The notes under the pieces: generated by a model
What the model was told of the DNA's origin: nothing
The model's database searches: none
What the model saw: the letters and a program-made list of their open reading frames with translations, nothing else
Shown: in pieces, positions 41,803 through 50,372 of the stretch
Position numbering within the stretch: the stretch's first letter is position 1
How the letters are laid out: each line of letters starts with the position of its first letter
Program-made: the position numbers and the translations under genes
Assembly (NCBI GenBank): GCA_947457925.1
Contig: CANGYA010000005.1
Location: 1-53,756 of the forward strand
Direction: 5' to 3'
DNA: 53,756 bases
From: Cytophagales bacterium
GTDB lineage: Bacteria; Bacteroidota; Bacteroidia; Cytophagales; Thermoflexibacteraceae

Positions 41803-42417
41803 TTATGCCTCCTTTGTGGGTGTAGTCAAAGTAGGATTTTCTATTACCAAAAATGTCTTTTGTTTCACTAAAATCGTAGCTACACCCAAGAAAATAGCCG
41901 AATCAGCCACATTGAAAATAGGCCAGAAAGCATAATAATCTCCACCAATCAAAGGGATATTTTCGGGCAAATGTCCTTTCCAAATATCCAAATAAAACAT
42001 ATCAACCACTTGACCATAAAAAAGAGGGTAGAAAAATGGCGGATTTTCCATGTATTGGGCATTGTCTAACCAAATACCATAAAACGTACTGTCCACCACA
42101 TTACCAATAGCTCCGCCCAAAATAGCAGCCATGCACCAAACAAAACCAATGGGTGCTTTAGTGTTTATCAAGTGGGCAATGTACCAAGTAATAGCTATGG
42201 TAGAAATCAAACGGAATACGGTTAAAAAGACTTTGCTACCAATCTGTAAGCCGAAAGCCATACCGGGGTTAAGGGTGTAGTGCAGTTTGAACCAGTCGCC
42301 AAAAACCAAAATTTCTCCTGAAGTCCCCATCACCATGTTGTCATGTACCCACAACTTTACGGCTTGGTCTATAAGAATAATTGCCAATGCAAAGGCATAG
42401 AATTTTGCATATTTCAT
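41803..42417 (-). CDS. lspA: Lipoprotein signal peptidase (signal peptidase II)
   Basis: This 204-aa inner-membrane protease removes signal peptides from lipid-modified prolipoproteins. Four membrane helices are visible (starting at residues 5, 64, 90 and 166). The family motifs are NPGMAFGL, GAIGNVVDSTFYG, GQVVDM with catalytic Asp139, and FNVADSAIFLG with catalytic Asp172. It is longer than the E. coli enzyme (164 aa) because of a loop of about 35 residues before the last helix, which is usual in Bacteroidota. Lipoproteins in this window (C27 of the TonB-domain protein, C24 of the CAP protein) are plausible substrates. Confidence 0.95.
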   Translation of the reverse strand: MKYAKFYAFALAIILIDQAVKLWVHDNMVMGTSGEILVFGDWFKLHYTLNPGMAFGLQIGSKVFLTVFRLISTIAITWYIAHLINTKAPIGFVWCMAAILGGAIGNVVDSTFYGIWLDNAQYMENPPFFYPLFYGQVVDMFYLDIWKGHLPENIPLIGGDYYAFWPIFNVADSAIFLGVATILVKQKTFLVIENPTLTTPTKEA

Positions 42418-42526
42418 TGTTGAGCTGTGTTATTTTATGTTGAATTTCACAAATTTTGCTGATAAACTGCCCTATTCTCGGCTTCTGTAGTGGGCTGATG
42501 TTTTATATAGGTGTCAATTTAATTAG

Positions 42527-42534
42527 CAAAGTTA
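42527..42534 (-). promoter_or_regulatory. Possible -7 box of the lspA promoter
   Basis: On the minus strand this reads TAACTTTG, matching TAnnTTTG. No TTG is found at the usual distance. The leader would be about 100 nt. Confidence 0.4.
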
Positions 42535-42585
42535 CGTAGATTTTGAGAAAATAAAATAGGAACGGCTGTTAAAAACTGTTGCTTG

Positions 42586-45075
42586 CTATATGTAACAAGT
42601 AATATTCTTAGTGCCAAGAAACAGAGGCAACGTAAACCAAAAAGTTGTGCCTTTGCCTTGCAGACTTTCTACACCTATATCACCACCATTTTTTTCTATC
42701 ATTTCTTTACAAAGCAACAGCCCCAAACCTGTACCTTTTTCGCCAGCAGTACCATAAGTCGTAAAAGTTTGCCCCTTGCCAAAGAGCTTGCTTGCATTTT
42801 CAGCACTCATTCCTACGCCTGTATCTGTAATGCTTACTTTCAGCATTGGCGTTGTGCTTTGCAATACGTCTTGGCTACTTACCGTAATGCTACCTCCTTC
42901 TGGTGTAAATTTGAGGGCATTGCCAATCAGATTGCGTAGCACCAGCCGAATGTGGTTTTCGTCTGCGTAGGGTTGTTGGCTGTGTTGGAAACTTGCAAGG
43001 AGTTGAATGGTTTTATTGTTGGCTATTACCTCAAATAAGGCAAAATGTTCTTGCACAAGTTCTTGTATCACAAGTTCTTGAGGGTTTGCATCTATACGGT
43101 TCATCTGTGTTTTTGACCATTGCAACAAGTTTTCTAAGGTGTTGTGCATATTTTTCACGTTGCGTTGCAGGTCTGGAGCAAGTGCTTTGAATTCCTCCTG
43201 ACTGATGTCGTCATCTGCCACTAAATCCAACAGTCCCATTAAAGATGCAACAGGGCTACGGAGGTCATGCCCTATGATAGAAAATAATTTGTCTTTAGTC
43301 TTATTAGCAATACTTAATTGCTCGGCTTGGGTTTGTATCTCCTCTTTTTGTTGGTTGATGGCGGTGCTTTTCACTCTAATATCCTGATTAGCAAGAGATA
43401 GTTGGGTATTCATTTTTTTTAGTTGTTGGCGGTTGCGAATAATCCAAAACAAAGATGCCAAAGCCCCTAAAAGAGATACAGCAACCAGCCAAATAATGGT
43501 AGTTAAAAACCGTTGATGTTCGACTGCTTGTTGAGCCTCCAAATCTTTCGTTTGATTCTCTATGCTTAGTTTTTCTGCCTCAAACTGCGTTTTTTGGGCT
43601 ATCAACAATAGACTGTCTTGCTTGTGTTTATCTTTTTCTTGGCGTGCCAAAGCAAAAAATCTATCTGCTTCGGCTTGTTTGCTAATAGCAAGTTTTGCAT
43701 TTTTTTCTTTTTCTATGACTATCTGTTGGAGTTCGTTGTTTTTTGCCAACAACAAATTACTTTGCTCCAAAAGACTTTTGTCCTTTGCCAATAGTTCTTG
43801 ACTTTTGTTTAATAACTCTATTTCTTTTGCTTTACGTTCTAATTCTGCCTTTGATTCCAAATTGGCAATAGCTTTAGCTTTTTCAGTATTAATAAGGCTG
43901 TCATTAATGGTTTTATACAATTCATAATATTCTAATGCTTTTGCATATTCGCCTTTAAGTTTGTAGGTTTGGTAAAGGGTTTCACTCAGAAAACTCGTTT
44001 CTACAGGAGCTTTTATTACTTTTGCTATCTCTATACCTTTTTGTGCATAAGCTATGCTTTTGTCATATTCTCCATTTTGTTGGTAGATTTTAGCTAAGCC
44101 ATTCTGAGTATAAGGAATAGCCCATTTATAATCAATTTCTTCTTTTATCTTCAGACTTTTTTCATAAAATGCTATAGCTTTTTCTAACTCTCCTTCTTGG
44201 CTATAAATGTCGGCTATATTATTTAATGTTTGGGATTCATTTTTTTTATCACCTATTACTTCACTTATTTTCAAGCTTTTTTGATAATATTCCAACGCCA
44301 AAATATATTTTTTTTGTTCAAAATAGATACCTCCCATACTATTCAAATTTGTAGCAACCCCTTTTTGATTATCTACTTCTTCGTTTATTTTTAAACATTT
44401 TTGTTGGTATTCTAATGCCAATTCGTAGTTCTTTTGAAGTTTATAGATGTTGGCTATATTTTGTAAAGGCACAACTACACTTCGTTTAGCCCCTATTTCT
44501 TCGCGTATTTTTAGACTTTTATGGAAATATTCCAATGCCAGAGGGTAATTACCTTGTTTATAGTACACATTTCCCACACTGTTACTACTGATGGCTATAG
44601 CTGCCTTATCTTTCATGTCTTCACGTATTTTCAGGCTTTTTAGATGGTATTCTAATGCTGAAGCATAATTAGCTTGGTAATCATACACAAGCCCTATGTT
44701 ATACAGACAGGTGCCAATATTTTGTTTACTTTTGTTTTTTTCAAAACAAACAAGTGCTTTTTCATAGGCAATGAGTGCATCTGGGTACTTATATTTGACA
44801 AGATTAGCAGTTCCTATTCCCATATAAGCATATCCACGTCCCTCTGCAAAGTTGATGGCTTCACTAATTTGTAACACTTTTTGGGATAAGGTCATACAAG
44901 TATCAGGTTTGTTATTGCTGTATGCCTGAGCAATAGAGCCAAGTGCTAAAATACGTATAGTATCATCTTTACTATTGTTATAGACGTATTGCAAACTATC
45001 CACAAATTTTTTGTCTTGTGCATAGCTACAAAATATAATGCCCAACCATAAGCCAAGTAGCAGTATTTTTTTCAT
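42586..45075 (-). CDS. TPR sensor histidine kinase
   Basis: This 829-aa protein has a signal peptide (KKILLLGLWLGIIFCSYAQ), eight or so TPR units (about 60-390), a Glu/Lys-rich coiled coil, one membrane helix (523-546) and a cytoplasmic kinase. The HisKA part has SIIGHDLRSPVASL with phospho-acceptor His603. The ATPase domain has LRNLIGNALKF (N715, N719), DTGVGM (D751) and GTGLGL (781-786). It would sense a periplasmic condition through the TPRs and phosphorylate a response regulator that is not adjacent here. The chassis matches the three TPR-SpoIIE proteins and the TPR-LuxR protein in the window. Confidence 0.92.
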   Translation of the reverse strand: MKKILLLGLWLGIIFCSYAQDKKFVDSLQYVYNNSKDDTIRILALGSIAQAYSNNKPDTCMTLSQKVLQISEAINFAEGRGYAYMGIGTANLVKYKYPDALIAYEKALVCFEKNKSKQNIGTCLYNIGLVYDYQANYASALEYHLKSLKIREDMKDKAAIAISSNSVGNVYYKQGNYPLALEYFHKSLKIREEIGAKRSVVVPLQNIANIYKLQKNYELALEYQQKCLKINEEVDNQKGVATNLNSMGGIYFEQKKYILALEYYQKSLKISEVIGDKKNESQTLNNIADIYSQEGELEKAIAFYEKSLKIKEEIDYKWAIPYTQNGLAKIYQQNGEYDKSIAYAQKGIEIAKVIKAPVETSFLSETLYQTYKLKGEYAKALEYYELYKTINDSLINTEKAKAIANLESKAELERKAKEIELLNKSQELLAKDKSLLEQSNLLLAKNNELQQIVIEKEKNAKLAISKQAEADRFFALARQEKDKHKQDSLLLIAQKTQFEAEKLSIENQTKDLEAQQAVEHQRFLTTIIWLVAVSLLGALASLFWIIRNRQQLKKMNTQLSLANQDIRVKSTAINQQKEEIQTQAEQLSIANKTKDKLFSIIGHDLRSPVASLMGLLDLVADDDISQEEFKALAPDLQRNVKNMHNTLENLLQWSKTQMNRIDANPQELVIQELVQEHFALFEVIANNKTIQLLASFQHSQQPYADENHIRLVLRNLIGNALKFTPEGGSITVSSQDVLQSTTPMLKVSITDTGVGMSAENASKLFGKGQTFTTYGTAGEKGTGLGLLLCKEMIEKNGGDIGVESLQGKGTTFWFTLPLFLGTKNITCYI

Positions 45076-45119
45076 AGAAAATGATTAAACATCTTAAATT
45101 AGAAAATTAACTGAACCCC

Positions 45120-45149
45120 CAAAAATATTTTGAAATAAATAGGTAGCAA
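45120..45149 (-). promoter_or_regulatory. Promoter of the TPR histidine kinase
   Basis: On the minus strand, TTG (45149-45147), a 19-nt spacer and TATTTTTG (45127-45120) fit the Bacteroidota consensus. The start would be near 45113, about 38 nt before the ATG. Confidence 0.65.
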
Positions 45150-45227
45150 AGGGCATTTTTCCTACTTTTGATTACCATTACGAATATTGGTAGCCATCAA
45201 AAAAGTGTTGCTACATACTACTAAAAA

Positions 45228-45260
45228 ATACTTTCCAAGTCTAAAAGACTTGGAAAGTAT
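45228..45260. terminator. Perfect 15-bp hairpin in a divergent intergenic region
   Basis: ATACTTTCCAAGTCT (45228-45242) pairs with 45246-45260 around AAA. On the minus strand it is followed by TTTTTTAG, as in an intrinsic terminator, yet no minus-strand gene ends here. It may insulate two divergent promoters. Confidence 0.55.
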
Positions 45261-45337
45261 AAAGTGTCATTAAAGGTTTTTTAAGAACTATCTAAATATT
45301 TTGTAGAAAATATTTTGCAACTAATCTATGTAAACTT

Positions 45338-45640
45338 ATGACAAGTGTCTTAATTATGTCTATCATTTTTAGTGTGCCAATAGTGGCTATTTTGTCTGGC
45401 ACTTATATTAAAAGCCGAAAAATGGCTTTGGATAAGGGCGGAGTGGACAAAGCCGAATTAGAAACTCTCTTAAGGGCATTGACCAAACTAAATGATGAGA
45501 ACCGCCAACTCAAGCAAAGAGTAGAGAACTTAGAAACTATTGTGGCTACACCCGAATACTTAGAGAAAGTAGCAGAAAGAGAATTAAGTGCTGCCGCAGA
45601 AATAGAAAAATTAGCGAAGTTATTGAAGAAAAGTTCTTAA
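45338..45640 (+). CDS. Small membrane protein, PspB-like
   Basis: This 100-aa protein has one N-terminal membrane helix (VLIMSIIFSVPIVAILSGTY) and a Lys/Arg stop. A coiled coil then carries the heptad-like LNDENRQLKQRVENLETIV. This layout resembles the phage-shock protein PspB, a membrane partner of a stress response, although the similarity is structural and PspA or PspC is not adjacent. The ATG at 45356 is an alternative start. It is followed 5 nt later by the CAP-domain lipoprotein gene, so the two are likely co-transcribed. Confidence 0.65.
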   Translation: MTSVLIMSIIFSVPIVAILSGTYIKSRKMALDKGGVDKAELETLLRALTKLNDENRQLKQRVENLETIVATPEYLEKVAERELSAAAEIEKLAKLLKKSS

Positions 45641-45645
45641 TAAAT

Positions 45646-46149
45646 ATGAAAAAAATAGCTAATTTCGGTAAAAAAATAGGACTCTGTATTGCAATATTAT
45701 TTTTATTCAATGCTTGTCTTAATGATACACCTTCGCCTACTATCAATGCAACAGGGGTAGATGAAACCAAGTTGCTGCAATTAGTCAATGCCTTACGCCA
45801 AGAAGGTTGCACTTGTGGCAATACGGTCATGTCCGCAGTGCCACCAATCACATGGAATAATCTGTTGGCAAAGGCAGCCTACGACCACAGCAAAGACATG
45901 AACCAAAACAACTACTTTTCGCACACCTCAAAAGATGGACGCAACCCCGCCCAACGTATCTCTGCCGTAGGCTACAGTTGGACAAGTTATGGAGAAAATA
46001 TAGCGAAGGGCTACCCCAGTGAAGAAGCCGTAATAGACGGTTGGAAAAAAAGTGAAGGACACTGCAAAAACATAATGGGCAGTAGTTTTACTGAAATGGG
46101 CGTAGGACGTAGTGGAGAGTATTGGACGCAGGTTTTCGGGGGAAGATAG
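45646..46149 (+). CDS. CAP/SCP-domain lipoprotein
   Basis: This 167-aa protein has a lipoprotein signal peptide (IGLCIAILFLFNAC, lipidated Cys at 24) and one CAP domain. Typical residues are ITWNNLLAKAAYDHSKDM, NYFSHTSKDG, SYGENIAKGY and SEGHCKNIM. The His and Glu residues form the metal-binding cavity of CAP proteins. Bacterial CAP lipoproteins are linked to the envelope, but their reaction is unclear. It ends 1 nt before the stop codon of the convergent triple-TIR gene. Confidence 0.88.
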   Translation: MKKIANFGKKIGLCIAILFLFNACLNDTPSPTINATGVDETKLLQLVNALRQEGCTCGNTVMSAVPPITWNNLLAKAAYDHSKDMNQNNYFSHTSKDGRNPAQRISAVGYSWTSYGENIAKGYPSEEAVIDGWKKSEGHCKNIMGSSFTEMGVGRSGEYWTQVFGGR

Positions 46150-46150
46150 G

Positions 46151-48520
46151 CTATTTAATCGCATCTTCTAATTTCTTTTCCGCCTTTTCATAATCCTTTA
46201 CAATATCTTGCAAACGAGTTCTTTCGGCAGTATTCAGGCGTGTCGTAAACGTGGCAAACCTTGTGAGGGCTGCATTGGCAGCATCAAAGTCACGTTTAAT
46301 TTCGTGAATACTTTTCATACGACCCTCCAAAGGTAAAAATCTTTTTTCTACTATCCTTTGCAAACTATCTGCCCTTTTGCGTTGCACCGTAAATTGTGTT
46401 TCTATCAAACCAATGTCTTGTTTTACGCTGTTGATTTGGGCAATGGCAGTGGTCGAAATGTCTGAAATACCTTGTTCTTTTTCGCCAATTACACCTTTCA
46501 GACTGTCGCCCATACGTTCTAATCGTATTCTTTCATCTTCTAATAACTTTGCTTTTTCGTCCAATTTATCATGTTCTGTTTTAAGCAAAGCATAGTTCAC
46601 TTTTTCATTAAATAAATAAGAACCTACAGCCACAGCTACCAACAACACCGCCACAATGGACATATTGACAAATTTTTTCCTATTCTTTTCTCGCTGTTCC
46701 GTTTCTTCTTTGGCTTTTTCGCTATTGGCTATAAACTGTCTTTGCAGGGCAGTGGGCAGTGGTGTTTTACTTTTCTCGTCGGTTTCTTTGAGCCAAAAAA
46801 TAGCTCTGCTCAACTCACTTCCTCGTAACAGCAAAGCTACATCTTGGTTTTTTTGTTGCCATTCGGCTGCTCGGTTTGCCCATTTGGTGTGTTGTTGCAC
46901 GTAGTCTTTGTCGGTGTCTATACCCCTAATCAACTCACTGAAAACGTGCTGAAAGTCTGTATTTACTGCATCTATCCACTGAATAGCCCGCAGAGGTTTT
47001 GGCAAAGCATTAACATCTGTGGGACGTACTAAAATAGTAATGAACCTTTTGTTCAGTTCTTGGGCAAAATTGACTTCCTCTATGCAATATTTAGAATCAA
47101 CCGAATCTGGTGAGATAATAAATACAATGTTGTCGGCTTCGGCAATGCCATTGTAAATTTCTTGCTGGAAATTCACACCTGCCGAAATGTTTTCCTGGTC
47201 AAACCAAGTCGTTTTGCCGTAAATTTGCAATTCATTGTTGAGCAAACGAGCAAAGTCGCCATCAGTACGAGAGTAAGAAATGAAAACTTCTGTGGACAGC
47301 AAGCCTTTTTTATTCAAACCCTCCTCAATAAATTGGTTGTGCAAGGGTAGGGGAGCTTGATTACTACGGTTGCGGTTGATACGCAACCAAGTTGCAGCAT
47401 TTTCCAAATGATAGCCTCTCAACAAAATGCTTTGATTGTAGTTTTGCTGTTCCCACCGCAAAGCCTGTACTAACAAAATTTTATGCTCACGATAATACAA
47501 CATATCATCATCTAAAACCCTAAACAGAGCATCTGCTACGGCTTCTTTGTCATCAAGAATGGTCGTAAGAGACGTTATCAACAAATCCTTGACTGTTGGG
47601 TGTAGTTGGTAACGAGGCACATCTTCTACCAACACAGGCACAATTCTTTTGTTCAATTTGGCTGCATATTCCAACTGTTTGAGGCAGTCATCTTGCAGAC
47701 TAAGGTTGTTAGAAATTACCAAGAGAAAATTGTCTGATTTCTCGATGCCTTCTCTTACGGCTACCTCATAGTTTGTACCAATATGAAAATCTGTGGCATA
47801 CGTCCATGTCGTACAACAATACCTTTGGAGGGCATTGTTGATTTTATTCACTGCCTCTGCGTCTTCTTTGGTAGCTGCAATGAATACGTCATGTAGCAAA
47901 TTTTCGGCATTTTCCCTCGAATCACAAATATATTGGCACACCAAATCAGACGGAGAGCAAGGTGCTTGTGTCGTTTCAAACTCTTGCAATAGCCATTGTT
48001 CTGCCTCTGTCCGAGATTTATCTACTAATAAATATTTTGTATTTTTTCTTCTTTCTTCCCAATCTAAGGCTTTGTTTAGTAATATAGTGTGTTGTTGTAC
48101 GTAGTCTTTGCAGTGGTTAATGATAGAAAGAAGGTCTATGATTTTGTTATCAAACAAGTCCTCATTGTTCATATACACCCAATTCAATTTCTGAATGACA
48201 GGGTGCATGTAGTCGTTTACTTCGCTGTTGCTGGGCATTTCGTAGAGTATCGGAATGATACGTTTGCCACACGCCACTGCCATTTTTATTTCTTTTTCGC
48301 AATACGGAGATTTAATAGCATCAGGCGAAATGATGTAAATAAAGTTGTCTGCCTTTCGAATGCCCTCGTCTATTTGAAACTGAAAATCTACCGCCAAAGG
48401 AATATCGTTTTGGTCAAACCATACGTCTAAACTGTGTGAAGACAAGGCATCATGCAGTTTTCGGGCAAACGCAAGGTTTCGGCGAGAATAAGAAATAAAG
48501 GCATCTTTGAAGTACAACAT
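46151..48520 (-). CDS. Triple-TIR membrane protein
   Basis: This 789-aa protein has three TIR domains at about 5-135, 209-335 and 410-530. Each is followed by a linker with HxxxxxxAxxW and, in the second and third, LLRG (about 140-200, 342-402, 540-602). A membrane helix (618-637) and a coiled coil (640-780) follow. TIR1 and TIR3 keep FISYSR and the Glu expected to cleave NAD+ (E77, E482). TIR2 has FIAATK and Gln at that position (Q282). Bacterial TIR proteins often work as NADases in defence or bind nucleotide signals. The layout suggests a membrane-anchored, self-associating sensor or effector. No STAND ATPase or WD40 part is present. The gene is single and convergent with the CAP lipoprotein gene. 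Confidence 0.85.
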   Translation of the reverse strand: MLYFKDAFISYSRRNLAFARKLHDALSSHSLDVWFDQNDIPLAVDFQFQIDEGIRKADNFIYIISPDAIKSPYCEKEIKMAVACGKRIIPILYEMPSNSEVNDYMHPVIQKLNWVYMNNEDLFDNKIIDLLSIINHCKDYVQQHTILLNKALDWEERRKNTKYLLVDKSRTEAEQWLLQEFETTQAPCSPSDLVCQYICDSRENAENLLHDVFIAATKEDAEAVNKINNALQRYCCTTWTYATDFHIGTNYEVAVREGIEKSDNFLLVISNNLSLQDDCLKQLEYAAKLNKRIVPVLVEDVPRYQLHPTVKDLLITSLTTILDDKEAVADALFRVLDDDMLYYREHKILLVQALRWEQQNYNQSILLRGYHLENAATWLRINRNRSNQAPLPLHNQFIEEGLNKKGLLSTEVFISYSRTDGDFARLLNNELQIYGKTTWFDQENISAGVNFQQEIYNGIAEADNIVFIISPDSVDSKYCIEEVNFAQELNKRFITILVRPTDVNALPKPLRAIQWIDAVNTDFQHVFSELIRGIDTDKDYVQQHTKWANRAAEWQQKNQDVALLLRGSELSRAIFWLKETDEKSKTPLPTALQRQFIANSEKAKEETEQREKNRKKFVNMSIVAVLLVAVAVGSYLFNEKVNYALLKTEHDKLDEKAKLLEDERIRLERMGDSLKGVIGEKEQGISDISTTAIAQINSVKQDIGLIETQFTVQRKRADSLQRIVEKRFLPLEGRMKSIHEIKRDFDAANAALTRFATFTTRLNTAERTRLQDIVKDYEKAEKKLEDAIK

Positions 48521-48660
48521 AGTGGGTTACTCGTAACAAATGAGGAGAGAAAGTTGTAAAGTTTTTGCTGAAAAACAAATAAATTGACAAACAATTTAAC
48601 TGTATTAGGCAAGAACAATTTTTACACCAAAGTTTGAGGGTAGGATAAAGACAAAAAAAG

Positions 48661-48685
48661 CCCCTTTTGTTAGCTACAAAAGGGG
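48661..48685 (-). terminator. Terminator of the STAS/RsbW unit
   Basis: CCCCTTTTGT (48661-48670) pairs with ACAAAAGGGG (48676-48685). On the minus strand the stem is followed by GCTTTTTTT. It lies 33 nt after the stop of the RsbW-like gene. Confidence 0.9.
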
Positions 48686-48717
48686 AAATTATGACTATCT
48701 TGAAGTTATTTTGTTAG

Positions 48718-49134
48718 TCAAATATTCTTATAGAATTTGTACACATTGTAACAACCTCTTTTTTCGGTAGAAATTGCGTCCATGACAGACTGCACAATGA
48801 TTAAGCCCATGCCTCCATTGCGTTTTTCATGCACAATTTGTTGGATATTTGGGCATTTGTAGTTGGCAGGGTCAAAGAAACAATCTGGAGCATAATCTTG
48901 TACCTCAAACACTAATCTTCCGTTCTCTACCCATATACTCAATTCCAAGTTAGCATTCGGATTCCACGCTTGTTCATGTTCCATGACATTTGCACAAACC
49001 TCGTCTATGGCAAGCACAAGCATATCGGCATCAGCAGGTTTTACCGCAAAATCTTGCAGCCTTTCTGCTACAAAGCTCCGTATTTGGCGGAGATTATTTT
49101 TTTCACAAGGAACTTGTATGGTTCTATTCATCAT
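48718..49134 (-). CDS. RsbW-like anti-sigma factor / serine kinase
   Basis: This 138-aa protein has the GHKL ATPase signature of RsbW and SpoIIAB: LAIDEVCANVMEHEQ (E45, N49), EVQDYAPD (D80) and NGGMGLIIVQSVMD (G107-G110). Such proteins bind a sigma factor or another target and phosphorylate an STAS partner on serine. The STAS gene overlaps its start by 4 nt, giving a classic pair. A SpoIIE-type phosphatase that could reverse the phosphorylation lies at 50373-52475, with two more at 15.7-20.3 kb. No sigma factor is recognised in the window, so the target is unknown. Confidence 0.88.
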   Translation of the reverse strand: MMNRTIQVPCEKNNLRQIRSFVAERLQDFAVKPADADMLVLAIDEVCANVMEHEQAWNPNANLELSIWVENGRLVFEVQDYAPDCFFDPANYKCPNIQQIVHEKRNGGMGLIIVQSVMDAISTEKRGCYNVYKFYKNI

Positions 49135-49466
49135 GCTGCCAAATTTTTAGCTTCTTCTTTAGTTTTAACAATTTGAATGAGCTGGTCTAAGCCCAACAAC
49201 CTGAATACATTATAGACTTTATCACTCACGCCAAACAGCACCAATTTTGTGCCGACCTTTTCACAATCCTCTATACGTGATGTAAATACGCCTATGCCCG
49301 GTGAAGAAATATAACTAAGCCGAGAACAGTCTATCAATAAATGTTTTGTAGGGGTAGTCAGTGCTTTTTCCAACGCATTATCCAAAATAATAGATGAACT
49401 TGCATCTACTTCTCCGTCTATGGAGATAATATGAAAAACACCTTCTTTGTCATGTTGGACTTGCAT
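49131..49466 (-). CDS. STAS-domain anti-anti-sigma factor
   Basis: This 111-aa protein is a single STAS domain (IIDGEVDASSS-like start, LLIDCSRLSYISSPGIGVFT, then a C-terminal helix with LGLDQLIQIV). The phosphorylated Ser of RsbV and SpoIIAA falls in the ISSPG stretch, most likely Ser55. In the unphosphorylated state such proteins bind the RsbW-type kinase and free its target. It is first in a two-gene unit with the RsbW-like gene (4-nt overlap). No TAnnTTTG box was found directly upstream. Confidence 0.9.
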   Translation of the reverse strand: MQVQHDKEGVFHIISIDGEVDASSSIILDNALEKALTTPTKHLLIDCSRLSYISSPGIGVFTSRIEDCEKVGTKLVLFGVSDKVYNVFRLLGLDQLIQIVKTKEEAKNLAA

Positions 49467-49583
49467 AGCTATTTACGATTTTAATGAAAGAATGTTGGGC
49501 TGCAAGTAAAAAAAAAATCATGGCATTAGCAATCTACCAAACTTTTTAATATGTTTAGTTTCGTTTTTAAACACAAATAGCGT

Positions 49584-50288
49584 ATGAAAGGTTTATCTCT
49601 ATTCATTTTTTTTATGGCTAATTGTTTGTGTTGCTTACCGTTACAAGGTTTTGCACAAACACAAACCCCCAAAGAGTATTTTTTTGCTATGCACAAAGAT
49701 ACAAGCTATCTCTATCATTCATTAGGCAAAAGTGCCTTGTTATATCGGTTGCAATATGTTGGCAGCATTACTAATGACATCGAGAAGTTGAAGCAAGTAC
49801 GAGCTACTTTTGTGCTGACCAACTTGGCGGGCAGCTACCACCAACACCATGTAGCCGAAGGAGATTTTAAGGCTACTTGGATATTTGATGTGAGTGATTT
49901 TAAGATAGAAATGAAGGAGGAACATATTGTCAATAAATTAGACAAAAATAAAATAAAAGAAGTAACGGAAACACAAGTAGAGCCTTATCTGTTTGTAAGC
50001 AGCCGCAAGTACACCACAGGTAACGCAACGGCAGACGGCAAAACAGTTAGGCATACTTTTGAGGTGTTTTCTACCGTAAAATTCGAAAATCATACCTATA
50101 AAGATGTAGTTGTTCATGTTTACACTACAGTAGAAACCAAAACAGATAAACTTGTTTCAAGGGAAAAATACTATTTTGGAAAAGGTAGTGGCTTAATTCG
50201 TTATGAAAAGTACGACAAAGACGGGCATTTAGTAACTGATGAGTCTTTTCAATTAAAAAAAGTAGAAATACATAAAACAGCTCCTTAA
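49584..50288 (+). CDS. Secreted protein of unknown function
   Basis: I do not recognise this 234-aa protein. It has a clear signal peptide (MKGLSLFIFFMANCLCCLPL, cleavage near GFAQ). The mature part is rich in beta strands, for example KATWIFDVSDFKIEMKEEHI and VVVHVYTTVETKTDKLVS, and ends EKYYFGKGSGLIRYEKYD, a motif seen in DUF3108-like periplasmic proteins. No lipobox is evident, although two Cys lie in the signal peptide. It is divergent from the STAS/RsbW unit and convergent with the third TPR-SpoIIE gene. Confidence 0.7.
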   Translation: MKGLSLFIFFMANCLCCLPLQGFAQTQTPKEYFFAMHKDTSYLYHSLGKSALLYRLQYVGSITNDIEKLKQVRATFVLTNLAGSYHQHHVAEGDFKATWIFDVSDFKIEMKEEHIVNKLDKNKIKEVTETQVEPYLFVSSRKYTTGNATADGKTVRHTFEVFSTVKFENHTYKDVVVHVYTTVETKTDKLVSREKYYFGKGSGLIRYEKYDKDGHLVTDESFQLKKVEIHKTAP

Positions 50289-50372
50289 TACAGTGAAATA
50301 ATTGAGATAAAACATCAATTACGCTGCTAAATGCCTCCCCTACTTTACTTGCTTAAATTTTGATTGACATAG

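Noticed and set aside
41803-42417. Extra loop in signal peptidase II as an unusual insertion
   Set aside because: Longer LspA proteins with such a loop are common in Bacteroidota and all catalytic motifs are present.
47793-48430. Plus-strand frames of about 100 codons opposite the triple-TIR gene
   Set aside because: They are antisense shadows of the TIR coding sequence with no domain, no signal peptide and no promoter.
46151-48520. Triple-TIR gene as part of a known Thoeris, CBASS or STAND-TIR system
   Set aside because: No ThsA-like, cyclase, SAVED, STAND ATPase or Argonaute gene was found beside it, so I did not assign it to a named system.
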